This document shows, one piece after another, positions 51,392-60,797 of a DNA stretch of 64,000 nt (positions within the stretch are counted from its first letter, which is position 1; every line of letters begins with the position of its first letter). Position numbers and translations under genes: made by a program. The notes below the pieces were generated by a model. The model ran no database searches, was not told the origin of the DNA, and saw only the letters and a program-made list of their open reading frames with translations. The stretch covers positions 33,776-97,775 of the forward strand of contig LDXR01000013.1 of the NCBI GenBank assembly GCA_001443495.1, given 5' to 3'. Source of the DNA: a candidate division NC10 bacterium CSP1-5 (GTDB taxonomy: Bacteria > Methylomirabilota > Methylomirabilia > Methylomirabilales > CSP1-5).

Positions 51392-51703
51392 TCAGTCGAG
51401 GTCAATGTCGCGCGGGGGCGGCGTGGTCAATGGATCATCCTTGGCCTTCTTGAGCAGCTCCTGAAACTTCCGATCCAGGACTTTCCCCTTTTCCTTTTCC
51501 GCCTGCATCAGCTCCTTGAACCTGGCCTCACGCTGGGCGGTCTCTGTCTTGAGGGATTTCACCGCCTCTTTCAGATCCGTCACGCTGCTCGGCTTGGGCG
51601 GTGGCTCGTGATGGAGGACCACCCCGAGGGAGAGGTCAATGGTGAGGCGGGCTTGGCAACAGGGACACGTGATCTCTGTCGTGCTCTCTGGAGTGTCAGT
51701 CAT
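51392..51703 (-). CDS. Zinc-knuckle and coiled-coil protein
   Basis: A 103-residue protein. CPCC near residue 13 starts a half zinc ribbon (ITCPCCQARLTIDLSLG). A charged helix follows (LKEAVKSLKTETAQREARFK), and it ends with PPPRDIDLD. The ATG has GGAGGAGAG upstream. Similar small proteins occur widely in GC-rich soil bacteria, but the role is unknown. Confidence 0.75.
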   Translation of the reverse strand: MTDTPESTTEITCPCCQARLTIDLSLGVVLHHEPPPKPSSVTDLKEAVKSLKTETAQREARFKELMQAEKEKGKVLDRKFQELLKKAKDDPLTTPPPRDIDLD

Positions 51704-51718
51704 TCGCTCTCTCCTCCG

Positions 51719-52348
51719 CTATGCACCCTGGTAGAGCGGAGCCAACACCCGAAACACGTCGAGGGCGGCTTTCTGAAACGCCTCGGCCGTCATGCCGGTC
51801 ACCTCGGCCCGCGACAGTCGACGCCCGAGAACGAGCTGCCCATCCCGCCGCCGAGTCAGCTCGCCGAGCATCATCCGGATCTCAGTGGGATCCGCCTCCC
51901 CTGCCGACGCCGCCGGGTCCTCGTCATGCTCGTTCTTGAACCAGCCGATGTCCTGCCCCCGCTTCACGATCGCGATCAGATCCGCCGGGCGCCGCTCCCA
52001 CCGGCGTGCCCAGCCTCGCTTATCTTCATGCTCTGCGCCTACCTCGAACAGGTAACGAACGCAATTCTTCGACACCGCCACTTTGAAGTGCGTGTGTTTC
52101 TTGTACCCCCGGCGTTCGGGGCCAAAGGCGACCCACGTATCCTCGGGGGGGTTCACCGTACGCCGCGCGTGCTTGGCCACGTGGGGAAAGACCTCACCTT
52201 TGACCAGACGCCCGATATGCGGCGCCAAGGACTCCCCGAGCGCGGTCAGCTTCGGCCGAACCTGTTCCCGGATCGCCCGCATCCGCCCCGCAAAATCGGG
52301 AATCTCGAAGACCCGGAAATCATTCGCGGTAAAAAAACTCGATCCCAC
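51719..52348 (-). CDS. DUF1054 (YktB-like) family protein
   Basis: A 209-residue protein. FFTANDFRVFEIPDFAGRM, EVFPHVAKHARRTVNPPEDT and AFGPERRGYKKHTHFKVAV match the DUF1054 family, known mainly from Firmicutes, whose function is not known. The GTG at 52348 gives the family length. The longer frame upstream lacks homology. Its presence outside Firmicutes suggests transfer. Confidence 0.88.
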   Translation of the reverse strand: MGSSFFTANDFRVFEIPDFAGRMRAIREQVRPKLTALGESLAPHIGRLVKGEVFPHVAKHARRTVNPPEDTWVAFGPERRGYKKHTHFKVAVSKNCVRYLFEVGAEHEDKRGWARRWERRPADLIAIVKRGQDIGWFKNEHDEDPAASAGEADPTEIRMMLGELTRRRDGQLVLGRRLSRAEVTGMTAEAFQKAALDVFRVLAPLYQGA

Positions 52349-52429
52349 GACGGCCCCTTTCGACGAGACGTGTCCTGAGTGATCGCATTCTACGGAATCC
52401 TCGCCAGGAGCGCAATAGCGCCCAGCCAC

Positions 52430-52560
52430 TCTCAGCGAAAACCACCGGCCAGCCCTTAGCAGCCACCCCCGTCAAACATTCATATTTTACTTTATGAATT
52501 AACTATAACTATCTAATATTGAGGTATTTAATCCAACGTATTCTTGCGGATCCTAACTGC
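52430..52560. other. AT-rich intergenic stretch
   Basis: Between DUF1054 and the next gene, 52480-52535 is far richer in A and T than the rest of the window, with several TATT and TAAC words. It probably holds promoter DNA for the minus-strand DUF1054 gene, but no clean -35/-10 pair could be chosen. No gene seen. Confidence 0.4.
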
Positions 52561-52564
52561 TTCG

Positions 52565-52804
52565 TTACGGTCGCTTACAATCCTTTGGCTGATCGCAGAA
52601 GTGCCAGGCTACCTCCGGTTTATCGTGGGTCACATGGATGACCCGCATGCTCCCGCCGGGTGCAACCAGCTCGTACAGATGCTTGAAACCGGGCCCGGTC
52701 GCCGGGTGCTCCGTCGGGATCCGGTACTTGCTGGTCGCGGGCTGGATCCGCGATCCGTCCGGAGCCTCAACTGCGCAACTGCCACCGGCAAAGCGAATTT
52801 CCAT
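52565..52804 (-). CDS. Small hypothetical protein, 79 residues
   Basis: The ATG at 52804 (MEIRFAGGSCAVEAPDGSRI) has GGAGGCGTG upstream. The protein has two Cys and a His pair (VIHVTHDKPEVAWHFC) that could bind metal. No family is recognised. It is divergent from the DapA-like gene. Confidence 0.65.
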   Translation of the reverse strand: MEIRFAGGSCAVEAPDGSRIQPATSKYRIPTEHPATGPGFKHLYELVAPGGSMRVIHVTHDKPEVAWHFCDQPKDCKRP

Positions 52805-52969
52805 CACACGCCTCCAGTCCCCTCCTCTACTCACTCCTGTCCGCAAAGGTCCGCCCCTTGATAGCACGATCCTCTCGAGGCCGGAAGGGCTTTGTCTTCA
52901 TCTTGACGCGGATCCCTCAACGCGCTATGGTCGCAGCGATCCTGACCGCCTTTCGGGGGGCAATCAAGG

Positions 52970-53857
52970 ATGCGAGAGATTCGCGGGGTCATCCCGCCCG
53001 TCATTACGCCGTTTACCGAGTCGGGCGAGGTGGACTACCCCGCCCTGGTGAGTAATCTCGCGCGGTGGAATCGGACGGCCCTGGCGGGCTACCTCATCCT
53101 GGGGAGCAACTCGGAGTTCGTCTATCTCAGTGAGGAGGAAAAGGTCCGGATCCTGGAGATCACGCGAGAGCACATCCCCCGCGACAAGGTGTTGATCGCC
53201 GGCACCGGCTGTGAGGCGACGCAGGCCACGATCACGCTGACCCGGCGCGCGGCGGACATCGGGGCGGACGCCGTCATGGTCGTCACTCCCTCGTACTACA
53301 AGCCCCACATGCGCCCCCACGTTCTGATCGAGCATTACCGACGGGTGGGCGACGCTTCCCCGGTCCCCGTGTTCCTCTACAACGTACCGATCTTCACCGG
53401 GATCGTCCTCGACCCCGACGTGGTCGGCCGTTTGGCGGAGCACGGCAACATCGTCGGTATGAAGGACAGCGCAGGCAATATGGCGCTCTTCGCCCAGTAC
53501 CTGCAGGTGAGTCCTCGCGAATTCATCCTCTTCGTGGGCTCAGGCCCGGTCTTTCTCCCGGCCCTCTCGCTTGGCGCACGGGGCGGCATCCTCGCCTTTG
53601 CCAACTGCGCGCCCGAGGCGTGTCTCAACCTCTATTCACTTTTCCGGGAGGGGAAGCTCGACGAGGCACGGGAGCAACAGCTCAAGCTGCTTCCGGCGAT
53701 GCAGGCGGTGACCACCCGCTTCGGCATCGGAGGCTTGAAGGCAGCCATGGATATGGTGGGACATACCGGAGGATGGCCGCGGCCGCCGCTCCTCCACCCC
53801 AAAGATGAAGAGCGCCTCGAGATCCGACGCGCCTTTGAACGGGCCGGCCTCGTATGA
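52970..53857 (+). CDS. DapA-family aldolase (dihydrodipicolinate synthase-like)
   Basis: A 295-residue class I aldolase. The Schiff-base Lys is in VGMKDSAG and the catalytic Tyr in FLYNVPIFTG. The start REIRGVIPPVITPFTESGEV is typical. The GSNSEFVYLS loop differs from the GTTGE(S/A) of lysine-pathway DapA. This makes another oxo-acid lyase, such as a 4-hydroxy-2-oxoglutarate aldolase, at least as likely. No lysine genes are nearby. Confidence 0.9.
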   Translation: MREIRGVIPPVITPFTESGEVDYPALVSNLARWNRTALAGYLILGSNSEFVYLSEEEKVRILEITREHIPRDKVLIAGTGCEATQATITLTRRAADIGADAVMVVTPSYYKPHMRPHVLIEHYRRVGDASPVPVFLYNVPIFTGIVLDPDVVGRLAEHGNIVGMKDSAGNMALFAQYLQVSPREFILFVGSGPVFLPALSLGARGGILAFANCAPEACLNLYSLFREGKLDEAREQQLKLLPAMQAVTTRFGIGGLKAAMDMVGHTGGWPRPPLLHPKDEERLEIRRAFERAGLV

Positions 53858-53871
53858 AGCAGTGTTGAACG

Positions 53872-53955
53872 ATGAGTGCTGAGGGCTGAGCGCTTACGCT
53901 TCAGTGCTGAGGACTGAGCTATGAGTGCTGAGTTCTCGAATCTCAGTCCTCATCG
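53872..53955. repeat. Repeat cluster with GAGTGCT units
   Basis: At least six imperfect copies of GAGTGCT or GAGGACT in the forward sense (53872-53932) are followed by an inverse block ATCTCAGTCCTCATCG (53940-53955). It fills the gap between the aldolase and the NmrA-like gene. Confidence 0.7.
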
Positions 53956-53961
53956 CTGCTC

Positions 53962-54864
53962 TCAACGGTCAACGCCTACGCGGCCGGTCTGCCGCCGGAC
54001 AAAGGCCTCAAAGGAACTCGGGGCCCACAGCTTATCGGGAAATGGAGGACGGCGGGGCGCACGCAGACCATATCGGTCGACAAAGTGTAGAATCGCAAAG
54101 AATTCCCGGAGGGCCGGGGACCATAGGCGAGCCACGCCCGCAGCCAGATGAAGCACCGGGAAGGGAATAGGACAAATCCGTGCGGACCTGTCCAAGACTC
54201 TGGCGACTATCTGCACGCACTGGCGGTTGCTCAGATCTTCGGGGCCGCCGAACTCGATGGTAGCTCCCTTCGCCTCCGGATGTCCAATCGCCAGAACGGC
54301 GACACGGGCCACATCCTTGCCCGCGATGTAGGTAATGGGTGTCGTCCCCTTTCCCGGCAGAGGCGCGACGCCAAAGCGCCGGATGGGGGGGAGCACAGTC
54401 AACAGGTTCTCCATGAAGCCAGACGGGCGTAGGATGGTATAAGGGATCCCGCATGACTGCACGACCTCCTCCACCCGACGTTTCACTTGAAACTGTCTGG
54501 GAGCTGCCGGATGGTCCACCCCGATCGCGGACAGGTAGATGATCTGGTCAACCCCGGCGTCCCGAGCGGCCTCCAGGAGATCCCGGTGTCCCTGCTCTTC
54601 AACGGTTTCGGGGCGATATGACTGGTTCAATGCCCTGGGGTTCAACGAGGTGACCGCACTGAAGATGGTGCGAACTCCCTCACAGGCTGCGACCAAGGCC
54701 CGACGATCCGTGAGGTCGCCTAACGTGATCTCGACCCCGGCCTCGCGGAGCGGCTTGGATTTGACCTCGCTCCTGCACAGGGCCCGCACCGCCCTCCCCT
54801 GCTGTCGCAGTAGATCGACAACCAGGCTTCCCACGCGCCCAGTCGCTCCAGCCACCAGGATCAT
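53962..54864 (-). CDS. NmrA-like NAD(P)-binding SDR
   Basis: A 300-residue atypical SDR. The dinucleotide motif is MILVAGATGRVGSLVVDLL. The phrases YLSAIGVDHPAAP and YTILRPSGFMENLL are typical of NmrA-like or complex I NDUFA9-like proteins. There is no YxxxK pair, so it may bind rather than use the cofactor. Substrate unknown. Confidence 0.88.
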   Translation of the reverse strand: MILVAGATGRVGSLVVDLLRQQGRAVRALCRSEVKSKPLREAGVEITLGDLTDRRALVAACEGVRTIFSAVTSLNPRALNQSYRPETVEEQGHRDLLEAARDAGVDQIIYLSAIGVDHPAAPRQFQVKRRVEEVVQSCGIPYTILRPSGFMENLLTVLPPIRRFGVAPLPGKGTTPITYIAGKDVARVAVLAIGHPEAKGATIEFGGPEDLSNRQCVQIVARVLDRSARICPIPFPVLHLAAGVARLWSPALREFFAILHFVDRYGLRAPRRPPFPDKLWAPSSFEAFVRRQTGRVGVDR

Positions 54865-54874
54865 GTTGCACCTG

Positions 54875-54961
54875 AGTGTCGGGTGTCGGGTGTTAGGCAG
54901 TCATCCATGAACTATCGGCTCCCCGGTCTGGGATCTGTAGGCTGTGGTCTCCAGTCTGCCG
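54875..54961. repeat. Short repeat words upstream of the NmrA-like gene
   Basis: GTGTCGG is repeated two to three times at 54875-54893. GGTCTGGGATCTGTAGGCTG and related GTCTG words follow at 54926-54958. It is similar in style to the other clusters but weaker. Confidence 0.5.
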
Positions 54962-55828
54962 TCACTCCTGGCCACTATAGAAGGAAGCTACAGGAAGAGG
55001 AATCTGGCGGACCGCTTCTGTGATGGCGTCCACCTCGGCATTGGAGAGCGGGGTGACGTAGTCTTGGGCGGGGCGCCGGGCCACGGTATAGACCTGAACC
55101 AGGTTGATCTTTCCCCCCTTCACTACGATCTCGCGTAACCGGTCGCAGAATGCTCTGACCTCCTTCTTGTCCGGCCCCACCCCGTGTACCCGCATGAAGA
55201 GGCCTTGAATCACGATCGGCCGACGACGGGCCGCCTCGAGAATATTGTCCAGGACTCGCTGGAAAGGGATCGTGGTCACATCTACCAGGTGATAGTACTC
55301 CTCGGTCCCCGCATCGAGCTTTGCCCAGATCTCTCCATTGTGCCGATCCAATACAGCGAGAGCCTCCCGGACCCTTGGCCGGTGAAACATCGTCGCGTTG
55401 GTAATGACCACGATTTTCAGGTGGCCGAGGCCAGCCTCGTTTCTCGCCCGGATGGCCAGCTCCACTACCTCTTTGAAGCGCGGATAGGTCGTCGGCTCAC
55501 CATCACCGCTGAAGGCGATGTCCTTCACCTGGCGGAGCGGCGCGGGGATGCCGGAGAAGGGTAGATGCCCAACGAGGTCGCCCGATCTGACCCTGGTCAG
55601 GATGTCCCTGAGTTCCTGTTCGAGGACTTTGAGGTCAACCCTGCGGTAGCGCCCGGGGGTTGTCCGATCCACCTGGCAATAGATGCAATCGAAATTGCAG
55701 ACCTTGTCGGGATTCAGATTGATGCCGATCGACACCCCTCCCGAACGCCGGCTGAGGACGGCATAGACGTACCGGTTTTCGTCGAGCTCCCGTCGATGAT
55801 CGTAAATGGTGAGCGTCCGCTGTGCCAT
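54962..55828 (-). CDS. Radical SAM protein
   Basis: A 288-residue radical SAM enzyme with the iron-sulfur site CNFDCIYCQVD. The SAM glycine-rich strand is IAFSGDGEPTTYPRF, as in the COG0731-like group. No further cluster-binding Cys domain is seen. It probably modifies a small molecule, peptide or tRNA; the target is unknown. Confidence 0.88.
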   Translation of the reverse strand: MAQRTLTIYDHRRELDENRYVYAVLSRRSGGVSIGINLNPDKVCNFDCIYCQVDRTTPGRYRRVDLKVLEQELRDILTRVRSGDLVGHLPFSGIPAPLRQVKDIAFSGDGEPTTYPRFKEVVELAIRARNEAGLGHLKIVVITNATMFHRPRVREALAVLDRHNGEIWAKLDAGTEEYYHLVDVTTIPFQRVLDNILEAARRRPIVIQGLFMRVHGVGPDKKEVRAFCDRLREIVVKGGKINLVQVYTVARRPAQDYVTPLSNAEVDAITEAVRQIPLPVASFYSGQE

Positions 55829-56021
55829 ACCTTCTAGCTTACCGCTTCCGAGCGCTCGCAGGCAAGTGGTTCTGACGCACGAGCAAGATTCGACGAAAAT
55901 CGGAGACTTTCATAGAAAATGCTTGACATGGGTCGAACCGGTCCGCTACAAAGCCTCGATTGGGGACTCACCCACATAAGGCTGAATCTGCCGGGCCAGC
56001 CTTCTTGCCGGAGGACACATC

Positions 56022-56243
56022 GTGGAAGAACCACGCCAGGACGGTCACCGCATGTTTATCACGGAAGAGGACCACGCTGCTGTGTACGGCTTCTGTGAGG
56101 TCTGTCTCGATCACCATGACATGGTTCTTCTGAAGCTGGATGGGACCGGTGCTTTCGAACCGGATCCCAGGATCTATCCGAGCCGGCACGCCTGGAACAC
56201 CTGGAGAAGGGGGGAAGGAATCTTTCGCGCCATTCACGTGTGA
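56022..56243 (+). CDS. Small hypothetical protein, 73 residues
   Basis: The GTG at 56022 is preceded by GGAGG seven bases upstream. The protein has CEVC flanked by acidic and His residues (FCEVCLDHHDMVLLKLDG), a possible metal site. A hairpin terminator lies 26 bp after the stop. No family is recognised. Confidence 0.65.
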   Translation: MEEPRQDGHRMFITEEDHAAVYGFCEVCLDHHDMVLLKLDGTGAFEPDPRIYPSRHAWNTWRRGEGIFRAIHV

Positions 56244-56268
56244 CCAATTCCCCCGATACCCTTCCCCG

Positions 56269-56300
56269 ACGCCCGGCGGGCTATACACCCCCGGGCGTTT
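56269..56300 (+). terminator. Candidate terminator after the 73-residue gene
   Basis: ACGCCCGG (56269-56276) pairs with CCGGGCGT (56291-56298), followed by TT. The loop is 14 bases and the T-run is short, so it is a weak candidate. The following 200 bp up to 56516 show no convincing gene. Confidence 0.45.
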
Positions 56301-56516
56301 GGCATTCGTACATAAGGGCAGCGTCCAACGATATCCCCCAACCGCTTACCCATTGGCCCGCCTTTTACGCATCACCTTCCCGGTAAGTTGCGACCGGCAT
56401 CTAGGCGAGGATATCAATGCGTCGGATGAACGCGCTTCGGAGAGTGTTGCAGAGGGTCGTGATCTCGGGGAGGTCGTTAGAGGTTCTCGGGTAACGCCGT
56501 GTCAGGTATTGGGAGA

Positions 56517-56924
56517 TCAGGACGGACCGCTGGACGTGCCGGTCTGGATGAACACGTCAACGATATTCATCAGCCGATCGTGGGACATCGATTTGAGCAC
56601 GGTCGCTTGCGCACCGGCCTCGAAGGCCATCTGGTTTAGCTCCACGCTCTCTTCTGCAGTCAGAATAATGACAGGAATAGCACGCGTAGCCTGATCGGCC
56701 TTGAGAATCTTGCAGGTGGCAATCCCGTCGAGGCCGGGCATGTGGAAATCGAGAATGATGACGTCCGGCCGGAGACGCCCCGCCTGTCTCACACCCTCCT
56801 CGCCAGTGGACGCAGTCACCACCCGGCATTGTCCTTGCCCAAAGAGCTCAGAAAGGACCTTGTGGAAGAATGGTTCGTCGTCAACGATGAGGACAGTCGT
56901 CTCAGGCCTGTGCTTGGCAGTCAT
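56517..56924 (-). CDS. Single-domain response regulator
   Basis: A 135-residue CheY-like receiver. LIVDDEPFF holds the acidic pair, VIILDFHMPGLDG the phosphorylated Asp, and IILTAEES the switch Thr. ATVLKSMS gives the conserved Lys. There is no output domain. The ATG at 56924 follows GGAGGG. No histidine kinase is adjacent, so its partner lies elsewhere. Confidence 0.92.
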   Translation of the reverse strand: MTAKHRPETTVLIVDDEPFFHKVLSELFGQGQCRVVTASTGEEGVRQAGRLRPDVIILDFHMPGLDGIATCKILKADQATRAIPVIILTAEESVELNQMAFEAGAQATVLKSMSHDRLMNIVDVFIQTGTSSGPS

Positions 56925-57051
56925 TGGGCGGCACCCTCCTTCTGTCTGGAGACGTCCTTGCAAGGGGCATACCAGCCTCCCCCTTTTCCCCGGAACGAGG
57001 TCCGACATTTGCGTCCCCGGCGTCCCGCACCTCAGCAGAAAGAGACGAGGG

Positions 57052-57074
57052 GCCGGCCGCTTTGCCCGGCCGGC
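57052..57074. other. GC hairpin between divergent genes
   Basis: GCCGGCCG (57052-57059) pairs perfectly with CGGCCGGC (57067-57074). It lies in the 270-bp gap between the response regulator and the AsmA-like gene. No T-run is present. Its role is unclear. Confidence 0.4.
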
Positions 57075-57198
57075 GGAGGGACCGACCCGGGGGTGCGATG
57101 CGACATCCAGGTTGACAATCATCGCGGTTTCCGGTTTCCTAGAAGAAGAGCAATATGCAGATCGGATCCCGTTTGGGGTTTGCATAGGACAAACCATC

Positions 57199-59685
57199 AT
57201 GCGAAAACTGACGATCGCGGCGGTCATTCTCCTCATCCTGGCGGCAGGTGTCGCCTTTGCATTGCTCAACCTGGATAAACTGGTCAAGCGCAACAAGGAC
57301 TACATTCTCGCGCAGGCCGAACAGGCCCTTGGGCGCAAGGTCGGGGTCGAAGACATTGGCGTCACCCTGTGGGGGGGAATCGGGGTTCGCTTGAAGAACC
57401 TCACCCTTGCAGACGACCAGGCGTTCTCGACGCAGGACTTCCTGCGCGCGGCCGACCTGCAGGTGAACGTAGAGTTCCTCCCGCTCCTCAGGAAAGAGCT
57501 ACGGGTCAAGCGGCTGATCTTGCATAAGCCGGTCGTGAGGACAATCCGCAACAAAGGGGGTGTGTTCAACTTCGCCAGTATCGGGGGTCCCGGCCGAGCG
57601 GAACGACAACAGAAGACGGAGGGTCCCCCGCCCTCGTCAACAGCTAAAGCCCTCCCGCTCCTTGTCTCGCTCGTGGACGTGGCCGGTGGCGAGCTCTACT
57701 ACGTCGACCGCAAGGCGGGTGTGGAGCTTCGCGCGAGCCAGGTGGACCTCAAGGTCAGCGACTTCGGCTTTGACCAACCGGTCTCGATTACGTTGGCCGC
57801 AGCCGTCAACAGTGACCGCCGGAACCTCACCCTCCAGGGAAAGATAGGCCCGTTGCCCCCGACGTTTGCGTTGGACGACCCCAAAGGCCTCCGTCTGAGT
57901 GGCGATGTCAACCTGGGACCAGTAACTCTGGCTGACGTGAAGCGTCTGCCCTTTCTTGCTGAGACTCTCCCTCCCACGCTCAAGGCGGACGGGCCCTTCT
58001 CGCTCACCGCCCACGTGGACGGGACCCTGGAAGACCTGGCCGTGACAGGCAAGGGGGAGGGCACGGCGACCACTATGAGCTTCGGGGAGCACTTCCGGAA
58101 ACCTCAGGGCCTGCCTCTGCTTCTCTCCTGGGACGCCCGGGTGACACGGAACGAGATCGCGCTGAAGAAGGCCAAGATCGAACTCCACACCCTGGAGCTT
58201 ACAGCCACCGGAGCGGTGTCACGGGATGCGTTGCCTGTAGTGCGCCTTACGCTAGACTCGAACCGCTCAGGCCTCGCCGGTTGGGAGAAGATCCTGCCGG
58301 TACTTCGGGAGCAGAACCTCGCCGGGAGCTTCGAGGTGCACGCCCGGATCCAGGGCCGGATGGCCAAAGACCGGCTCCCGGATATGGACGGCTCACTCAC
58401 GCTGACCGAGCTTCGCGCCACGCTGCCACAGGTTCCTCAGCCGCTCACAGCCAAGAGCGCCACCGTCAACTTCACCGGCCAGGGGGCGGTGCTCGGAGAG
58501 ACCCCGCTCAGCATCGGAAAGTCCCAGATGCGACTTGCCGCCCAGGCCGAACGATTGGTCCCGGTCTCCCTCACCTATCGCCTCACTGCCCCTGAACTCT
58601 GGCTTGCCGATCTTCGAGAGGCCCGAGGGGCCAGCAAGGCTCCGGAAGTCCTGCGCCAGGTAACCGGTGAGGGGCGGGCCTGGATGGAAAAGGGAATGTT
58701 CTCATCTCGGGGAACAATCTCCTCCGCCCGGGGAACGATCAATGACGTAAACTACGCCGACCTCCAGGCGGCCTTCTCCATGGCCGGTCAGGTGGTCAAC
58801 ATTGACAGCTTCGCGCTCAAAGCCCTGAACGGTTCGCTACAGGGCCGGGGACAGTACGACATGCGCGAGAGCACGCCCCGGTTCACCGCGACGACCCAGG
58901 TGCGCGGCTTCGATCTCGCCGAGCTGCTCGGCTGGGCAGCGCCCGCCGCTCCCCGTCATCTCCGCGGTGGCATCAACCTTGATCTGAACCTCGCCGGATC
59001 CGGCAACCGCTGGGAAGAGATCCAGCGGACCCTCTCGGGCCAGGGGCAGGCCGAGATCATGCGGGGCGCTTTGCTCGACGTCAATGTGGCCGAGAGCACG
59101 TTGGCGGGGCTTACGCGCGTCCCGGGTCTCTCCATGCTTATCTCTCCGCGGGTGCGCAACAAGTACCCGGTGCTCTTCGCGACCCGGAACACCGAGTTCG
59201 GTCAACTCAAGGGGTCCCTCGCGCTCCGGGATGGGAGGCTTCAACTCGACAATCTCCTCGTTGCCGCGACCGACTGGGTCGCCCGGGGCCAAGGCTCCAT
59301 GGGGCTGGATCAAAGCCTCGACATGCGAACGGTCGTCCTCCTCTCGCGTGAACTCACGACGGACCTCGTAGCGGATGTCAAGGGGCTCAAATACCTGGCT
59401 AACAAGGAGGGCCGCCTCGAGATTCCGGTAGCCCTGACCGGGACCCTCCCGCGGGTCACGCCTCAACCGGACCTGGCCTACGTCACCCGTCTCCTTCAGC
59501 GCCGTCTCGTCGGGGAGGGGATCGAGGAGGTCACGAAGGGGCTACTGAAGCCGAAATCGCCACCCGCAGAGCAGCCCCCGCCATCAGGACAGGGATCGAC
59601 TCCTCCGGCAGCACCAGCAAAGCCCCCCGAGAAAAAGCCGGAGGAGGAACTTTTGAAGGGATTGAAGGATCTCTTGCGTCGCTAA
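57199..59685 (+). CDS. AsmA-family protein
   Basis: An 828-residue protein with one N-terminal membrane helix (LTIAAVILLILAAGVAFALL) and a long periplasmic beta-rich body. The early block KRNKDYILAQAEQALGRKVG is the AsmA start. The C-terminal region with ALRDGRLQLDNLLVAATDWV is the AsmA-like C-terminal domain. A Pro-, Lys- and Glu-rich tail of about 50 residues ends it. AsmA-like proteins are thought to carry phospholipid between the membranes. The ATG at 57199 was chosen by the signal anchor. Confidence 0.9.
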   Translation: MRKLTIAAVILLILAAGVAFALLNLDKLVKRNKDYILAQAEQALGRKVGVEDIGVTLWGGIGVRLKNLTLADDQAFSTQDFLRAADLQVNVEFLPLLRKELRVKRLILHKPVVRTIRNKGGVFNFASIGGPGRAERQQKTEGPPPSSTAKALPLLVSLVDVAGGELYYVDRKAGVELRASQVDLKVSDFGFDQPVSITLAAAVNSDRRNLTLQGKIGPLPPTFALDDPKGLRLSGDVNLGPVTLADVKRLPFLAETLPPTLKADGPFSLTAHVDGTLEDLAVTGKGEGTATTMSFGEHFRKPQGLPLLLSWDARVTRNEIALKKAKIELHTLELTATGAVSRDALPVVRLTLDSNRSGLAGWEKILPVLREQNLAGSFEVHARIQGRMAKDRLPDMDGSLTLTELRATLPQVPQPLTAKSATVNFTGQGAVLGETPLSIGKSQMRLAAQAERLVPVSLTYRLTAPELWLADLREARGASKAPEVLRQVTGEGRAWMEKGMFSSRGTISSARGTINDVNYADLQAAFSMAGQVVNIDSFALKALNGSLQGRGQYDMRESTPRFTATTQVRGFDLAELLGWAAPAAPRHLRGGINLDLNLAGSGNRWEEIQRTLSGQGQAEIMRGALLDVNVAESTLAGLTRVPGLSMLISPRVRNKYPVLFATRNTEFGQLKGSLALRDGRLQLDNLLVAATDWVARGQGSMGLDQSLDMRTVVLLSRELTTDLVADVKGLKYLANKEGRLEIPVALTGTLPRVTPQPDLAYVTRLLQRRLVGEGIEEVTKGLLKPKSPPAEQPPPSGQGSTPPAAPAKPPEKKPEEELLKGLKDLLRR

Positions 59686-59710
59686 GCGTGCGGTGTGACG
59701 AGGGGGGTCG

Positions 59711-60772
59711 ATGACGAGCGATCATGTTGTGATCCGCGGCCGTGGCGCCGCCCGGAACCCCCCGAACCGGTTTGAGATTCTGGCGTATCATCCTGATCCC
59801 GAGGGAGTCGATCCCGAGGGGCCCGCTCCCGAAACCCAGTTTTTCAAGGACCCCTCCCGCTCGCTCATCACGGTTAACGACAGTCCCGACGTCGGGTTCG
59901 AGGCCAGCATCAACCCGTACCGGGGGTGCGAACACGGCTGCATCTACTGCTATGCGCGGCCGACCCACGAATACCTGGGCTTCTCGGCCGGCCTCGACTT
60001 CGAGACGAAGATCCTCGTGAAGGAAGATGCCCCGGAGCTGCTACGACGTGAGCTCAGCTCGCCCCGTTGGAAGCCCCAGGTCCTGGCGATCAGCGGAGTG
60101 ACGGACCCCTATCAGCCGGTCGAGCGACGCTTGCAACTGACGCGTCGATGTCTCGCCGTGCTGGCCGAGTTCCGGAATCCCGTCATCATCATCACAAAGA
60201 ACCATCTCGTCACGCGAGATCTGGAGCTGCTCGGCGAGCTGGCGCGCCATGAGGCAGCCGCCGTGTATCTTTCGGTGACGACCCTCGATGCGCGTCTGGC
60301 CCGGACCATGGAGCCCCGGACCTCTCATCCGACCCGCCGTCTGGCTGCGATCGAGGCCCTCTCCCGAGCTGGCGTGCCCACCGGGGTGCTGGTCGCGCCG
60401 GTGATACCGGGGCTCACGGACCACGAGATGCCCGCGATCATCAGCAGAGCGGCCGAGGGAGGGGCGCAATACGCAGGCTATGTCCTGCTCCGGCTGCCGC
60501 ACGCGGTCGCCCCGATCTTCGAAGCATGGCTCGCCGAGCACCGGCCAGCGCGAAAAGACAAGGTGCTCAATCGCATCCGGGCGGTCCGGGGAGGACGGCT
60601 CAATGATCCGCGGTTCGGCTCGCGGATGAAGGGCGAAGGGATCTTCGCCGAGCAGATAAAGGACCTGTTCAGCCTGGCATGCCGCAAGGCCGGCATCGGC
60701 GCGCGCGGCCCACACCTTTCCACCGCCGCCTTCCGTCGCCCCGCCTCCGCTCAACCGTCCCTCTTCGAGTAG
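59711..60772 (+). CDS. PA0069-type radical SAM protein
   Basis: A 353-residue radical SAM protein related to spore photoproduct lyase (COG1533). The cluster site is CEHGCIYCYARPTHEYLG. The family start RGRGAARNPPNRFE and the middle block SGVTDPYQPVERRLQLTR are both present. The function of this family is not established. It lies 25 bp after the AsmA-like gene. Confidence 0.92.
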   Translation: MTSDHVVIRGRGAARNPPNRFEILAYHPDPEGVDPEGPAPETQFFKDPSRSLITVNDSPDVGFEASINPYRGCEHGCIYCYARPTHEYLGFSAGLDFETKILVKEDAPELLRRELSSPRWKPQVLAISGVTDPYQPVERRLQLTRRCLAVLAEFRNPVIIITKNHLVTRDLELLGELARHEAAAVYLSVTTLDARLARTMEPRTSHPTRRLAAIEALSRAGVPTGVLVAPVIPGLTDHEMPAIISRAAEGGAQYAGYVLLRLPHAVAPIFEAWLAEHRPARKDKVLNRIRAVRGGRLNDPRFGSRMKGEGIFAEQIKDLFSLACRKAGIGARGPHLSTAAFRRPASAQPSLFE

Positions 60773-60797
60773 AGCTCCTTGGCCAGACCCGCTCCCG

